A stretch of DNA of 64,000 nucleotides, taken from positions 1-64,000 of the forward strand of contig JAZQUR010000105.1 of the NCBI GenBank assembly GCA_045631425.1. Direction: 5' to 3'. Position 1 is the first letter of the stretch, and the number at the start of each line of letters is the position of its first letter. The position numbers were made by a program, and so were the translations under genes. The DNA comes from Treponema_I sp045631425. Lineage in GTDB: Bacteria > Spirochaetota > Spirochaetia > Treponematales > Treponemataceae. This document shows, one piece after another, positions 43,850 through 53,019 of the stretch. A model generated the notes under the pieces. It did not search any database. It was not told where the DNA came from and saw only the letters and a program-made list of their open reading frames with translations.

Positions 43850-45130
43850 GTGCCTTCCTCGGAACCTCCCTCTAATATTGTAGAATTACTTGCAGTTGCA
43901 GTAGTTCTACTGATATTATCTTCTTTATTTTCTATGTCAGAAAGTGCTTTCTTATCTGTAAACAAGTTAAGAATCCGCTTTTTGCGTAGAAAAAAAGTCA
44001 AAAAGGCCATTAGAGTTGGTAAGCTCCTTGATAAACAAGACGAGCTTATCAACACAATTCTAATTGGCAACAATATTGTAAACATTTCTATTTCATCAAT
44101 TTTAACCAAAATATCTCTAGAACTTTTCGGAAGTGCTGGTGTCGCTGCTGCAACTTTTGTGGTTACACTTCTCTTGTTGATATTTGGTGAAATCACGCCA
44201 AAAACCCTCGGCTCAAAATTCCCAGAAAAAATCGCCTTTGGTCTCTCAGGTTTTCTAACTTTTTGGAAATTTGTTTTACATCCACTAGTTTTTATTTTTA
44301 CGAAAATTTCAAATCTAGCAAAAATTCTAACTGGCGCCAAAAACACCAAAAATCAAAAATCCTTCACAGAAGAAGAAATCAAAACTTTTATTGAGGTTGG
44401 GGAAGAAGAAGGAACTGTAGAAAAAGACGAAAAAGAAATGCTTCACAAGGTTTTCAAATTCACAGATTTGGAAGCAAAAGATATTATGCAACCGCGAACA
44501 AAAATGATTACGGTTGACATAAACGCAAAATACAACGATATTATCGAACTTTCACAAAAAACTCATCTTTCACACTTTCCTGTTATCAATTCAAATATTG
44601 ATGATATTTGTGGAATTCTCCACTTAAAAGATGTTATCCCGTTTTTTAACAACCAAGAGAATTTTTCCGTTCGCAACGTAATGAAAAAGCCTCTTTTTAT
44701 CCCTGAAACAAAGAAAATGTCCTCAATTCAAGAAGCAATCCGTGAAAGCAACCAATCTATCGCCATCGTTTTGGACGAATATTCTGGAACAGCGGGTTTG
44801 CTTACCATCGACGATATTTCTTCCGAGATTTTCGGGACTCTAAGCGATGAGTATGATTTTATCCAAGCGATAGAAATCGAAGAAAAATCTGCAACAAGCT
44901 TTACATTAAAGGGAAATGCCCGACTTGTTGATATTAACGAGAAGCTAAAAATCAGCCTAAACTCTGAAGTAAACGAAACTATTAACGGTTGGATTTGTGA
45001 ACAACTAGATGCATTACCAGAAATTGGAAACAAAATCAGCTTTTCTGGTTGGACATTTACCGTTGCAGAAGTTTCAAAAAATATGGCAACTAAAATCTGT
45101 GTAGAAGCAGAAGAGGAGGGCAATCTATGA
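43850..45130 (+). CDS. CNNM/CBS (CorC/HlyC-type) membrane protein 1
   Basis: The GTG start directly follows the preceding stop, with AGGAG in the end of that gene. The 426-residue protein has a CNNM (DUF21) membrane domain (about 8-190) with FSMSESAFLSV and ILIGNNIVN. Two CBS domains (about 210-330; DIMQPRTKM, DDICGILHLKDV) and a C-terminal CorC_HlyC domain follow. Family members are linked to magnesium or cobalt efflux and ion homeostasis. It overlaps its paralogue by four bases (ATGA), so the two may form a heteromer. Confidence 0.88.
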   Translation: MPSSEPPSNIVELLAVAVVLLILSSLFSMSESAFLSVNKLRIRFLRRKKVKKAIRVGKLLDKQDELINTILIGNNIVNISISSILTKISLELFGSAGVAAATFVVTLLLLIFGEITPKTLGSKFPEKIAFGLSGFLTFWKFVLHPLVFIFTKISNLAKILTGAKNTKNQKSFTEEEIKTFIEVGEEEGTVEKDEKEMLHKVFKFTDLEAKDIMQPRTKMITVDINAKYNDIIELSQKTHLSHFPVINSNIDDICGILHLKDVIPFFNNQENFSVRNVMKKPLFIPETKKMSSIQEAIRESNQSIAIVLDEYSGTAGLLTIDDISSEIFGTLSDEYDFIQAIEIEEKSATSFTLKGNARLVDINEKLKISLNSEVNETINGWICEQLDALPEIGNKISFSGWTFTVAEVSKNMATKICVEAEEEGNL

Positions 45131-46383
45131 ACCTAGTATTTTCCCTCGCACTTTTGATTCTTCTAATCGGAATGTCCGCATTCTTTTCTTGTAGCGAAAC
45201 AGCCTTTTTAAGCTTATCAAAAGTGAAACTTCGCCAAATGCTAAAAGAAAACAAAAAGAAAGCTTTACCAGTTGCAAAACTAAAGCAAAACACAGACAAT
45301 CTTTTAACTCTGATTTTGGTTGGCAACAATTTTGTAAACACTTTTTCATCATCTTTGGCAACATCCTTGGCACTAACACTTTTTGGCTCAAGTGGTGTGG
45401 GAATCGCCACCGCTGTGATGACAGTGCTTATTATCATTTTTGGGGAGATTTTGCCAAAATCCTATGCGGCATTTTTCCCAGAAAAAGTTTCTCAGAAGTT
45501 AGCAAAACCTTTAACACTGCTAAAAAACTTGTTAAAGCCCATTATCATCATTTTTGCGGCTTGTACAAAAGCAGTTTCAAAATTTGTGGCGCTTTTTCAG
45601 AAAAATCCTCTTCCATCAGTAACCGAAGAAGAATTGAAAACTCTCATCGACGTGGGAGATGAAGAGGGAACTCTGGAAACTGGGGAAAAAGAGATGCTTT
45701 ACAAAATCTTTGAGTTTACAGACCTTCGTGTGCGAGATATTTTACGCCACCGTTCTTTTGTAAAATCTATTGATGGGAAAGCAACTTACGAAGAAACCCT
45801 TGCAAAATTCATCGAATCGGGATATTCACGCCTTCCAGTTTTCAAAGATGATTTTGAAACAATTTTAGGAACAATCCACTATAAAGACGTTTTATATTTT
45901 TCCGGGAATAAAAAAGAGTTTTCCCCAGAAAAAATTGCGCGAAAAGCTTTGTTCATACCAGAAACAATTTCTGTTATCACTTTGTTGATGCGATTTAGAA
46001 CAGAAAAACACACTTTCGCAGTGGTTGTTGGAGAACACGGCAATTTAGAGGGAATCGTTACCACAGATGATATTCTAAAAGCAGTTTTCGGACGTATTAC
46101 AGACGAATACAACTCAAAATCTGTTGCCCCTGAAGAAAGAATCCGTGTTACAGGACGCCGAGAATTCTTGATTCCAGGAGATATGTCCCTAAATGATATA
46201 AATCGGATTTTCAGCACAGACTTTGAATCCGAGGATTTTGATACTCTTGGTGGATGGCTTTTAGAAAATATTGGCTATCTTCCAGAAAATGGCGAAAAAT
46301 TAAAAATCGGTTCTATAACTTTCACAGTTGAAGATGTGGGAAGTCGCCGAATTCAAAGTATTCGTATGCGGTACGAAAGATAA
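45127..46383 (+). CDS. CNNM/CBS (CorC/HlyC-type) membrane protein 2
   Basis: The 418-residue paralogue of the upstream gene has the same order: CNNM domain (FSCSETAFLSLSK, ILVGNNFVN), paired CBS domains (DILRHRSFV, ILGTIHYKDVL, GNLEGIVTTDD) and a CorC-like tail (LGGWLLENIGYLP). It is translationally coupled through an ATGA overlap. Its last 31 bases overlap, tail to tail, with the omptin-like gene on the other strand. Confidence 0.88.
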   Translation: MNLVFSLALLILLIGMSAFFSCSETAFLSLSKVKLRQMLKENKKKALPVAKLKQNTDNLLTLILVGNNFVNTFSSSLATSLALTLFGSSGVGIATAVMTVLIIIFGEILPKSYAAFFPEKVSQKLAKPLTLLKNLLKPIIIIFAACTKAVSKFVALFQKNPLPSVTEEELKTLIDVGDEEGTLETGEKEMLYKIFEFTDLRVRDILRHRSFVKSIDGKATYEETLAKFIESGYSRLPVFKDDFETILGTIHYKDVLYFSGNKKEFSPEKIARKALFIPETISVITLLMRFRTEKHTFAVVVGEHGNLEGIVTTDDILKAVFGRITDEYNSKSVAPEERIRVTGRREFLIPGDMSLNDINRIFSTDFESEDFDTLGGWLLENIGYLPENGEKLKIGSITFTVEDVGSRRIQSIRMRYER

Positions 46384-47237
46384 AAATCATAGAAAAAGCT
46401 AGAAAAGCCTCCCGTACCTCCGTAGGTTGGATATCCATTTATGTATGTCACGCCTTCGAGGATTGGAGTGTTTTCTACTTTTCCGCCTAAAATCAAAGTG
46501 GATTTTTCAGAAAAATCGTAGCCCAAGCAAATATCATTTTTTACAAGAAAAAACCCAGAAACACAATCTTGGAAAACCATATTTCGCTCTACATGAACAT
46601 CTGTGCAAACTCCAGAAGCATAACCTAAATATCCTTCAAAATTAATAAAAGCATTTTCCGCAAAATATGTCTTGGCACCAAAACCAACGTAAAAAGAAGT
46701 TAAATAAGGATTATAAGTTATAACAGTTCCAGAAAGAGTTCCCTCGGCTTTTCCGTAAGGCTCCCAGTCTTTGTAATAATACCAGCCATTCAAACCGTAA
46801 AACTCTGTATCAAGAACATTTAACTGAAAAATCAGTTTTCCAGAGTTTTTTTTGCTAAAATCGAATATAAACCCAAAATCAAAAGAAAAACTGTTATCCT
46901 TTGCAACAACTAAATCATGGCAGGAATATCGGGTAATATCATCTTGTGCAGTTTCATCAAGCCAGTCGTAATCTTCCATGGTTCCACCAAAAGTTGCAAC
47001 TTCTGTAGAAAACCCAAGTCCCAAAAAATACTTCTTAAACTCAAAATCTACATCAATTCCCAAATTAACTTGATTTTCAACCTGCCAATCAAGCTGACTT
47101 ACTTTGTAATCTCCCGCAAAAACATACTCTTTTGCAGTTCCATTTTTCAAACTGATATTTGGAGATAAATAAAATCCTTCAGAAAATAAAAAAAAGCCAA
47201 CAAAAAGATAGAGAAGTGAAATCAGTGTCTTTTTCAT
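46353..47237 (-). CDS. Omptin-like outer-membrane aspartyl protease
   Basis: The 294-residue protein has a signal peptide (MKKTLISLLYLFVGFFLFS) and alternating beta-barrel strands. Its sequence follows the omptin plan of OmpT/Pla: an opening LSPNISLKNGTAKEYVF-KVSQLDW, then GGTMEDYDWLD with Asp89 and Asp91. TDVH supplies Asp213 and His215. These match the Asp83/Asp85 and Asp210/His212 catalytic residues of OmpT. It should cut surface or host proteins next to basic residues, but specificity residues were not checked. GAGGAAAG precedes the ATG. Overall similarity is modest, so activity is inferred. Confidence 0.75.
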   Translation of the reverse strand: MKKTLISLLYLFVGFFLFSEGFYLSPNISLKNGTAKEYVFAGDYKVSQLDWQVENQVNLGIDVDFEFKKYFLGLGFSTEVATFGGTMEDYDWLDETAQDDITRYSCHDLVVAKDNSFSFDFGFIFDFSKKNSGKLIFQLNVLDTEFYGLNGWYYYKDWEPYGKAEGTLSGTVITYNPYLTSFYVGFGAKTYFAENAFINFEGYLGYASGVCTDVHVERNMVFQDCVSGFFLVKNDICLGYDFSEKSTLILGGKVENTPILEGVTYINGYPTYGGTGGFSSFFYDFYLSYRIRIL

Positions 47238-47255
47238 TGGCTTTCCTCGTAAAAA

Positions 47256-48032
47256 TTATTCTTCGTCTTTGTTTTCTTCTTCTGAAGAAGCAAGTGGGTC
47301 AACTTTGTACAATTTGCAAAGCTGTTTTCGTAAAGCATCCATATCACGGTGATAAGGCGCTGTAAAAGTCATTCTCTCACGAGTTACAGGATGCACAATG
47401 CTTAGTTGATAAGCGTGCAAACCAAGGCGAGCAAGCAGCGGTCTTTCTTCAAAAACATCCCCGCGGTAAGAACGCTTAATATCACTTAGGCGAACTGGCT
47501 TTTGATTGCCGCTATAAAGTGGATCACAAACAATACTGATTCCCAAATCTTGTAAGTGAGCACGAATTTGGTGAGTTCGCCCAGTAACTGGGTCAGCCTG
47601 AATCCAAGAATATGGACCAACAGTTCCCAAAAGCTTAAAGTTAGTAACAGATTCTTTTCCCATTCTCTTGTTTACAACAGTTCTATGGCGAGGGTCTCCG
47701 TCTGGCAAAAGTTTAGCTTTGTGAGTATATTCTTCCCAAGCTGGTCGACCATGAACCAAAGCGTGATAAGTTTTGTGAACTTCTCTACGTTCAAAGGCAA
47801 TAGACAAAAATCTGTGAGCATCAGCAGTACGAGCATAAATTACGATACCAGAAGTGTCTTTATCAATTCGGTGAACTGCCAACAATCTTCCAAATTCTTG
47901 TTCTGCAAGTTTATCCAAACGAGGTGCATCTTTGTCATAACGATCTGATGCAACCAAAAGCCCAGAAACCTTATTCAAAACTACAATGGATTCATCTTGA
48001 TATATTACTGAGTAATTCTTTATTGCTTTCAT
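47256..48032 (-). CDS. RluA-family pseudouridine synthase
   Basis: The 258-residue enzyme has the catalytic HRIDKDTSG motif (Asp57), the RTHQIRAHL segment and the late RLGLHAYQLSIVHP. It converts uridine to pseudouridine in rRNA or tRNA. No S4 domain is present, so it is of the short RluA/RluC-like group; the target base is not predictable. An acidic tail (SSEEENKDEE) is unusual. TATACT lies eight bases before the ATG, without an SD. Confidence 0.9.
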   Translation of the reverse strand: MKAIKNYSVIYQDESIVVLNKVSGLLVASDRYDKDAPRLDKLAEQEFGRLLAVHRIDKDTSGIVIYARTADAHRFLSIAFERREVHKTYHALVHGRPAWEEYTHKAKLLPDGDPRHRTVVNKRMGKESVTNFKLLGTVGPYSWIQADPVTGRTHQIRAHLQDLGISIVCDPLYSGNQKPVRLSDIKRSYRGDVFEERPLLARLGLHAYQLSIVHPVTRERMTFTAPYHRDMDALRKQLCKLYKVDPLASSEEENKDEE

Positions 48033-48108
48033 ACAAAATCAGTATATCAAATATCTGCAAAAAATCCTATAAATCCTCGGAAAAATCTATATTCTATCGA
48101 ATAAAATT

Positions 48109-48137
48109 TTGTTAATTTAAATTTTACTTGATATAAT
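48109..48137 (+). promoter_or_regulatory. Promoter of the second PFK gene
   Basis: TTGTTA (48109-48114), a 17-bp spacer and TATAAT (48132-48137). This one gives a normal leader of about 75 bases with an SD-like AAAGGAT. Confidence 0.65.
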
Positions 48138-48216
48138 CTCTTTATAAGCGTAAGATTTAAATAGATTATTTTAATCTTAATATTCCCTTAATCAAAACAA
48201 AAGGATATTTACAAAT

Positions 48217-49584
48217 ATGAAAGGATTTTTTGATTTTACAGTTGATGAACTTGGACCATGTAAGGTTGATTCTCCAATTCAACTTTCAAAATCCCATGGT
48301 GATATGGTTGCAAACTACGTTTATGATAACGAATTTGTTCGCTACAACGTGGATATTACAGGTGACGTTTCAAAAGAAGACGAAGAATTATGCAAAAAAA
48401 ATCTAATACAAAAAGCAGGTCCCCGTGAAAAAATTTATTTTAATCCAAAACACGTAAACGCAGGTATCTGTACTTGTGGTGGTTTGTGTCCAGGATTAAA
48501 TGACGTTATTCGTGCTGTAGTTCGCTGTTTGTGGAATCGCTATGGAGTGCGCCGAATTCGTGGTATTCGTTTTGGATTCAAAGGACTTTTACCAGAACAA
48601 GGATTTGACACAATCGACTTAAACCCTGATTTAGTTGATGATATTCACAAAACAGGTGGTTCTTTCTTAGGAACAAGCCGTGGCGGTGGCGATAAAGTTA
48701 TGGAAATTGTTGATGCTATAGAAGCATTAAACATGAATATGATTTTTATTGTTGGTGGAGACGGAACACAAAGAGGCTCTCTTGATATTGCTAACGAAAT
48801 TGAAAAACGCGGCCTAAAAGTTGCAGTTGTTGGTATTCCAAAAACTATTGATAATGACCTTATCTTTATTCAACGTTCTTTCGGTTTTGATACAGCTGTT
48901 CAAAAAGCAACAGAAGCGGTTGCTGCAGCCCACATGGAAGCTCACTCACACATTAACGGTATCGGTTTAATCAAATTGATGGGTCGGGAATCTGGTTTTA
49001 TTGCCACAGCTACAGCTCTTGCAAGCCACGAAACAAACTTCTGTTTAATTCCAGAAATCCCATTTGATTTGGACGGTGAAAACGGATTTTTAGCTGAACT
49101 TGAAAAACGAATTGTAAACAGACATCACGCTGTAGTAATTGTAGCAGAAGGGGCAGGGCAGGAGCACTTAAAAGCAACTGGCGAACATGATGCTTCTGGA
49201 AATATTAAACTTGGGGATATTGGTATTTTCCTAAAGGATAAAATCACTGAATACTTTAAGGAAAAGAAAATCCACATTAACTTGAAATATATCGATCCAA
49301 GTTATCAGATTCGTTCTGCACAAGCAAATCCAAGTGATTCAATCTATTGTGAACGTCTTGGAAATAACGCTGTTCACGCTGCAATGGCTGGTAAAACAAA
49401 AATCGTTATCGGTTTAGTTCACAATAAATACGTTCATTTGCCAATTCGATTGGTAACAGCAAAACGCAACAAGGTAAATCCAGAAGGTTCAATGTGGCGC
49501 GATGCAATCGATGCAACAGGTCAACCAACTTTAATGGTAAACGATAAAGAAGCAGTTATTGCAAAACTAAAAGCAGAACAATAG
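48217..49584 (+). CDS. 6-phosphofructokinase, long plant/spirochaete-type
   Basis: The 455-residue protein has an N-terminal extension of about 85 residues before the PFK fold (GICTCGGLCPGLND). It has VGGDGT, which is the ATP-type signature, catalytic PKTIDNDL, and MGRESGFIA. This architecture matches the group X PFKs of spirochaetes and plants, members of which may use ATP or pyrophosphate; the Gly after GGD points to ATP. It commits fructose 6-phosphate to glycolysis. With the gene at 16789 the organism has two distant PFKs. Confidence 0.9.
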   Translation: MKGFFDFTVDELGPCKVDSPIQLSKSHGDMVANYVYDNEFVRYNVDITGDVSKEDEELCKKNLIQKAGPREKIYFNPKHVNAGICTCGGLCPGLNDVIRAVVRCLWNRYGVRRIRGIRFGFKGLLPEQGFDTIDLNPDLVDDIHKTGGSFLGTSRGGGDKVMEIVDAIEALNMNMIFIVGGDGTQRGSLDIANEIEKRGLKVAVVGIPKTIDNDLIFIQRSFGFDTAVQKATEAVAAAHMEAHSHINGIGLIKLMGRESGFIATATALASHETNFCLIPEIPFDLDGENGFLAELEKRIVNRHHAVVIVAEGAGQEHLKATGEHDASGNIKLGDIGIFLKDKITEYFKEKKIHINLKYIDPSYQIRSAQANPSDSIYCERLGNNAVHAAMAGKTKIVIGLVHNKYVHLPIRLVTAKRNKVNPEGSMWRDAIDATGQPTLMVNDKEAVIAKLKAEQ

Positions 49585-49605
49585 TTTAGACCTTTAGCAA
49601 AAAAG

Positions 49606-49654
49606 AAACCCTGTGGGAAACTCTAAAAGCATGTGAGTTTTCCACAGGGTTTTC
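49606..49654 (+). terminator. Terminator after the second PFK gene
   Basis: An 18-base arm (49606-49623, core ACCCTGTGG) pairs, with one mismatch, with 49635-49652 (core CCACAGGGT). Short T runs follow. Confidence 0.8.
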
Positions 49655-49710
49655 CACTTTTAAACAGACTTTTCCACAACCTTATGCAAAAACTAAGTAA
49701 GTTTTCCACA
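49638..49710 (+). repeat. Four TTTTCCACA-like sites in 73 bp
   Basis: TTTTCCACA occurs at 49638, 49670 and 49702, and TTTTCCACT at 49650. They differ by one base from the DnaA-box consensus TTATCCACA. Some lie inside the terminator and a second hairpin. Confidence 0.5.
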
Positions 49711-49729
49711 GGTTGTGAGTTTAGTTGTT

Positions 49730-50719
49730 TTATTGCAAAATTTTTGCCATGCCTAAATCTGTTAGGATAATACCTTTTTCTTCAGGGTCAATATTATAGT
49801 GTTCACCTTCAACTAATTCTAGAAAAGAGGCATAACCCACTGCTTCTTCTAGAGAAGAAAAATAAAGAGTATCTTCATCTAAAATGTTACCATTTGGATC
49901 CATGAAATACCACCATTCTTCACCTGCACCGCCCATTATAGCTTCAATTTTTGCCATGCCTGATTCAGTCATTTTTATTGTATATAAATCAAAATCTACA
50001 GTGTAATCAGTGTTTTCGTTTAGTTCAAATTCTTTAACCATGTTCATAAATAGCAAATATGGCATTTCATCAACTATATTTTCCATATCATCATCAGCAT
50101 AAATCTTGAAAGATCCCGTAATTTTTTTAAACCCAAGTTCAGTCAAATTAATTTTTTTATCTGAATCAAAACTGTAATCTTGTCCTTCATAAAGACCATC
50201 AGTATAAATGAACTCAACCAATAAAACTTCAAAAACATTTTGATCATTATAGCATAATGTCCATACTTCAAAATAAGATTTTTCACCTTTTATACAAGTG
50301 TATGTTTCATCGTCTGCTATAAAAGTAAATTTATTATCAGTTAATTTTGATGTTGTAAATGTTATTTCTTCGTCATTTTCTGTTAATCTAATAGTTGCTA
50401 CATCATCTAAAACAGAATATGTAAAAGGTATTTCATCTATCTCTAATATTGGAGCTTCTTCCCCGTTTGCTTTATACTCAATAAGTCCAATTTTACCATT
50501 TGCATCATCAACAAATTCTATGTATCCTTCAATTTCTGATTCTCCATACATTTCATAATTCATCACATACACATTGCCCTTAAAATTATTTACAGGAGCA
50601 ACTGGTGTTGGCTCTGGATCTGGTGTAGGTGCTGGTTGTTCTGGTGTTGGACATCCAACAAAAGCAAAAGCAGCTAATAGAAGCATTAGCCCTAAAACAA
50701 TTTTTTTTAAGTTTTTCAT
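49730..50719 (-). CDS. Hypothetical lipoprotein with Pro-rich linker
   Basis: The 329-residue product has a lipoprotein signal ending in AFVGC, then a Pro/Thr/Glu linker (PTPEQPAPTPDPEPTP). An acidic beta-rich body follows, with no family I recognise. Two or three similar segments (ITLTELGFKKI, KMTESGMAKIEAI, ILTDLGMAKIL) suggest internal repeats of about 60-80 residues. GAGGT precedes the ATG. It should sit at the membrane surface or in the periplasm. Confidence 0.75.
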   Translation of the reverse strand: MKNLKKIVLGLMLLLAAFAFVGCPTPEQPAPTPDPEPTPVAPVNNFKGNVYVMNYEMYGESEIEGYIEFVDDANGKIGLIEYKANGEEAPILEIDEIPFTYSVLDDVATIRLTENDEEITFTTSKLTDNKFTFIADDETYTCIKGEKSYFEVWTLCYNDQNVFEVLLVEFIYTDGLYEGQDYSFDSDKKINLTELGFKKITGSFKIYADDDMENIVDEMPYLLFMNMVKEFELNENTDYTVDFDLYTIKMTESGMAKIEAIMGGAGEEWWYFMDPNGNILDEDTLYFSSLEEAVGYASFLELVEGEHYNIDPEEKGIILTDLGMAKILQ

Positions 50720-50920
50720 AAAAACCTCATAAGATTATTAATTTTTTTTTACACATACGTATAAAAAGAAGTTTGCACAAATAGATATTATCAATATACT
50801 TTTTGCACAAACCACATATTCATAATATCTTATTTACAGTTAATGTCAATGTCTATTTTTACAATTTGTATATTATTATTCTATGTAACTGATTTGTAAA
50901 ATTAATAATACTTACAATTA

Positions 50921-51241
50921 ATGAAACTAGAAATTCAAACACGTTTAGCTCATAACATAAAACGTCTACGAAAAAATCAAAATCTCACCCAATTTGAATT
51001 GGCAGAAAAAGCAAATATTTCAGAAGCTATGGTGAAAAGCATAGAACTTTCCCTTTCATGGCCTAGCGAAAAAACTCTGACACAACTTTCAGATGCATTA
51101 AATACTGATATCCTTAACTTTTTCATTCCCGAAAACCCAGAATCTACCGTAAAATCCTCTCTTTATTCTCAGATAAAAGACTCTATCACCGAAAACTACA
51201 ACAATTATCTCCAAAAAATTTTTAGCGAAATCAACATTTAA
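50921..51241 (+). CDS. XRE-family helix-turn-helix regulator
   Basis: The 106-residue protein has an N-terminal Cro/C1-type HTH (about 8-62; IKRLRKNQNLTQFELAEKANISEAMVKSIE) and a short helical tail. There is no SD; the AT-rich upstream contains TAATAC about nine bases before the ATG. It lies divergent from the lipoprotein at 49730, with 200 bp between them, and could control it. It ends 55 bp before glucokinase. Confidence 0.85.
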   Translation: MKLEIQTRLAHNIKRLRKNQNLTQFELAEKANISEAMVKSIELSLSWPSEKTLTQLSDALNTDILNFFIPENPESTVKSSLYSQIKDSITENYNNYLQKIFSEINI

Positions 51242-51284
51242 TATAAACACCTATATTTCCTAACACCGTCCCCAATTTCAATGT

Positions 51285-51290
51285 TATACT
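51285..51290 (+). promoter_or_regulatory. Leaderless promoter of the glucokinase gene
   Basis: TATACT (51285-51290) is six bases before the ATG at 51297. No SD and no good -35 are visible. Confidence 0.5.
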
Positions 51291-51296
51291 ATCCTC

Positions 51297-52244
51297 ATGA
51301 ACTATCTCGGAATTGATTTAGGTGGCACAAACATTGTTGCTGCTGTTGTAAACGCTGATTATCAGATTGTTTCTGAAGCCAAAAATCCAACTTTATGCCC
51401 ACGACCTTGGCAAGAAATCTTGGATGATATTGCAAAAACTGCTCTAGAAGCTGTAGCAAAAGCAAATCTCAAAATATCCGACTTTGCATTTGCTGGAATT
51501 GGAAGCCCAGGAATCATCTCTGTGGAAACTGGAACCGTTATTGCCGCCGTGAACCTAGGATTTTCAAATGTTCCCCTTTCATCATACTTGTCAGAAAAAC
51601 TAGGAATCCCCGTTATCCTGGAAAATGATGCAAATGCAGCCGCCTACGGTGAATTCAAAACTGGCTTTGCCCAAAACACAAAAAACTTTGTAGCTCTTAC
51701 TATTGGAACTGGAATTGGAAGTGGTGTTATCCTTGATGGAAAGATTTTCCGAGGCAGCAACGGAATCGCTGGGGAACTTGGCCACACTGTAATCAAACTA
51801 GGCGGCAGACCTTGTTCATGCGGAAGAAATGGCTGTGTTGATGTTTACGCTTCTTCCACTGGACTTATCACTACCACCAAAGAATTCATGGAATCTAACA
51901 AATCAAGTTTGATGTGGGAACTTTCTCAAAATGATATTTCAAAGGTAACCGGAATTACTGCATTTAAAGCCGCCCGCCAAGGTGATAAAACCGCCCTAGA
52001 GGTAATCGCATCTTACACTGAAGTACTTGCAGCTTGTATTTCAAACATCATAAACACATTCCAACCGGATACAATTACTATCGCAGGTGGAATCAGCAAA
52101 GAAGGCGATTTCTTATTAAATCCTGTAAAATCCCTTGTGGAAAAAGAAATCTTGAAAAATCCTTCTTGCCCACAGCCTAAAATCGAAATCGCCAAACTCC
52201 AAGACAACGCGGGAGTTATCGGGGCTGCACTTTTAGGCATTTAG
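51297..52244 (+). CDS. ROK-family glucokinase
   Basis: The 315-residue protein has the phosphate-1 loop GIDLGGTNI, the sugar-binding ENDANAAAYGE with catalytic Asp, the GTGIGSG loop, and the ROK zinc motif GH-n-CSCGRNGC. It phosphorylates glucose or a close hexose with ATP in the cytoplasm. Length is typical for glucokinase rather than for ROK repressors, and it has no N-terminal HTH. A tandem duplication TTTTAGGCATTTA surrounds the stop codon (52231-52257), a likely replication slip. Confidence 0.9.
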   Translation: MNYLGIDLGGTNIVAAVVNADYQIVSEAKNPTLCPRPWQEILDDIAKTALEAVAKANLKISDFAFAGIGSPGIISVETGTVIAAVNLGFSNVPLSSYLSEKLGIPVILENDANAAAYGEFKTGFAQNTKNFVALTIGTGIGSGVILDGKIFRGSNGIAGELGHTVIKLGGRPCSCGRNGCVDVYASSTGLITTTKEFMESNKSSLMWELSQNDISKVTGITAFKAARQGDKTALEVIASYTEVLAACISNIINTFQPDTITIAGGISKEGDFLLNPVKSLVEKEILKNPSCPQPKIEIAKLQDNAGVIGAALLGI

Positions 52245-52266
52245 TTTTAGGCATTTAAACAAAAAA

Positions 52267-52308
52267 ACACCACAAGCCGACATTTTTTCAAACATCAACT
52301 TGTGGTGT
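52267..52308. terminator. Hairpin terminator after glucokinase
   Basis: ACACCACAAG (52267-52276) pairs with CTTGTGGTGT (52299-52308). The flanking A7 and T-rich DNA could serve both strands. Confidence 0.7.
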
Positions 52309-52358
52309 CTTTCATCTTTTTATCAGATTGAACTATTTATACTACATCTGAATTTGCG

Positions 52359-52381
52359 GTCATTGAGCCTGTCGAAATGAC
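52359..52381. repeat. GTCATT-GAGCCTGTCGA-AATGAC hairpin
   Basis: GTCATT (52359-52364) pairs with AATGAC (52376-52381) around GAGCCTGTCGA. The GAGCCTGTCGAA core is a REP-like sequence seen in intergenic DNA of many bacteria. Confidence 0.6.
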
Positions 52382-52398
52382 TCCTGCGGAAATAGCTA

Positions 52399-52992
52399 CT
52401 ATTTTTTCAAGCCTTCAATAGCCAATCCGATACTTCCGTATAAATCATCTACATTTTCAGAATCCAAAATTGCCAATCTAAAAACTGTTGATTCAATCAA
52501 TGAATAAATCATTTCATTACATGCTTTTACATTAACATCTTTGAATTCACCTTTTTTAATACCATCAATCAAGATTTTTGAAAGTAGGTGACGAAGACGA
52601 ATTGTTCTACGACGAACTCTTTCTCCAGGATCTTTCCCTGTTTTTTGTAGTTGCAACAAATAAATCAAAACAACACTAAACAAACGTCGGTTTTCAACAC
52701 ATTTTTCAAGAATTCTGATAGTAACTCTTTTTAGAATTTCTGCTGATGTCAATGTTTCATCACACATAATTTCCACAAGACTTTTTTCTAATCCTTCTGT
52801 AAGTTGCTTAATACTCCACAAAAAGATTTCACGCTTGTTTTTGAAGTAGATGTATAGAGTTGTTCTTGTAATTCCACATTTGTCAGCAATTTTTTGGAAA
52901 GTTGCATCTTCATATCCTTCACTGATAAAAACATCTAATGCTCTATCCAAAATTTCCCTTTTTCTTTTGTCGTGTTCTACGATAATTGCCAT
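52399..52992 (-). CDS. TetR/AcrR-family transcriptional regulator
   Basis: The 197-residue protein has an N-terminal TetR HTH (about 12-58; ALDVFISEGYEDATFQKIADKCGITRTTLYIYFKNK) and an all-helical ligand domain. GGAGGA precedes the ATG. It follows the methyltransferase gene at 27 bp spacing on the same strand, so the pair may be co-transcribed. No efflux pump lies beside it; the ligand and targets are unknown. Confidence 0.9.
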   Translation of the reverse strand: MAIIVEHDKRKREILDRALDVFISEGYEDATFQKIADKCGITRTTLYIYFKNKREIFLWSIKQLTEGLEKSLVEIMCDETLTSAEILKRVTIRILEKCVENRRLFSVVLIYLLQLQKTGKDPGERVRRRTIRLRHLLSKILIDGIKKGEFKDVNVKACNEMIYSLIESTVFRLAILDSENVDDLYGSIGLAIEGLKK

Positions 52993-53019
52993 TTTTCCTC
53001 CAAATATTCCTTGCTAATT

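Noticed and set aside
48217..49584. PPi-dependent PFK call for the long PFK
   Set aside because: GGDGT has Gly, not Asp, at the discriminating site, which favours ATP, though family members vary.
49638..49710. Replication origin from DnaA-like boxes
   Set aside because: No dnaA, dnaN, gyrB or gidA nearby and no AT-rich unwinding region. Kept only as a low-interest cluster.
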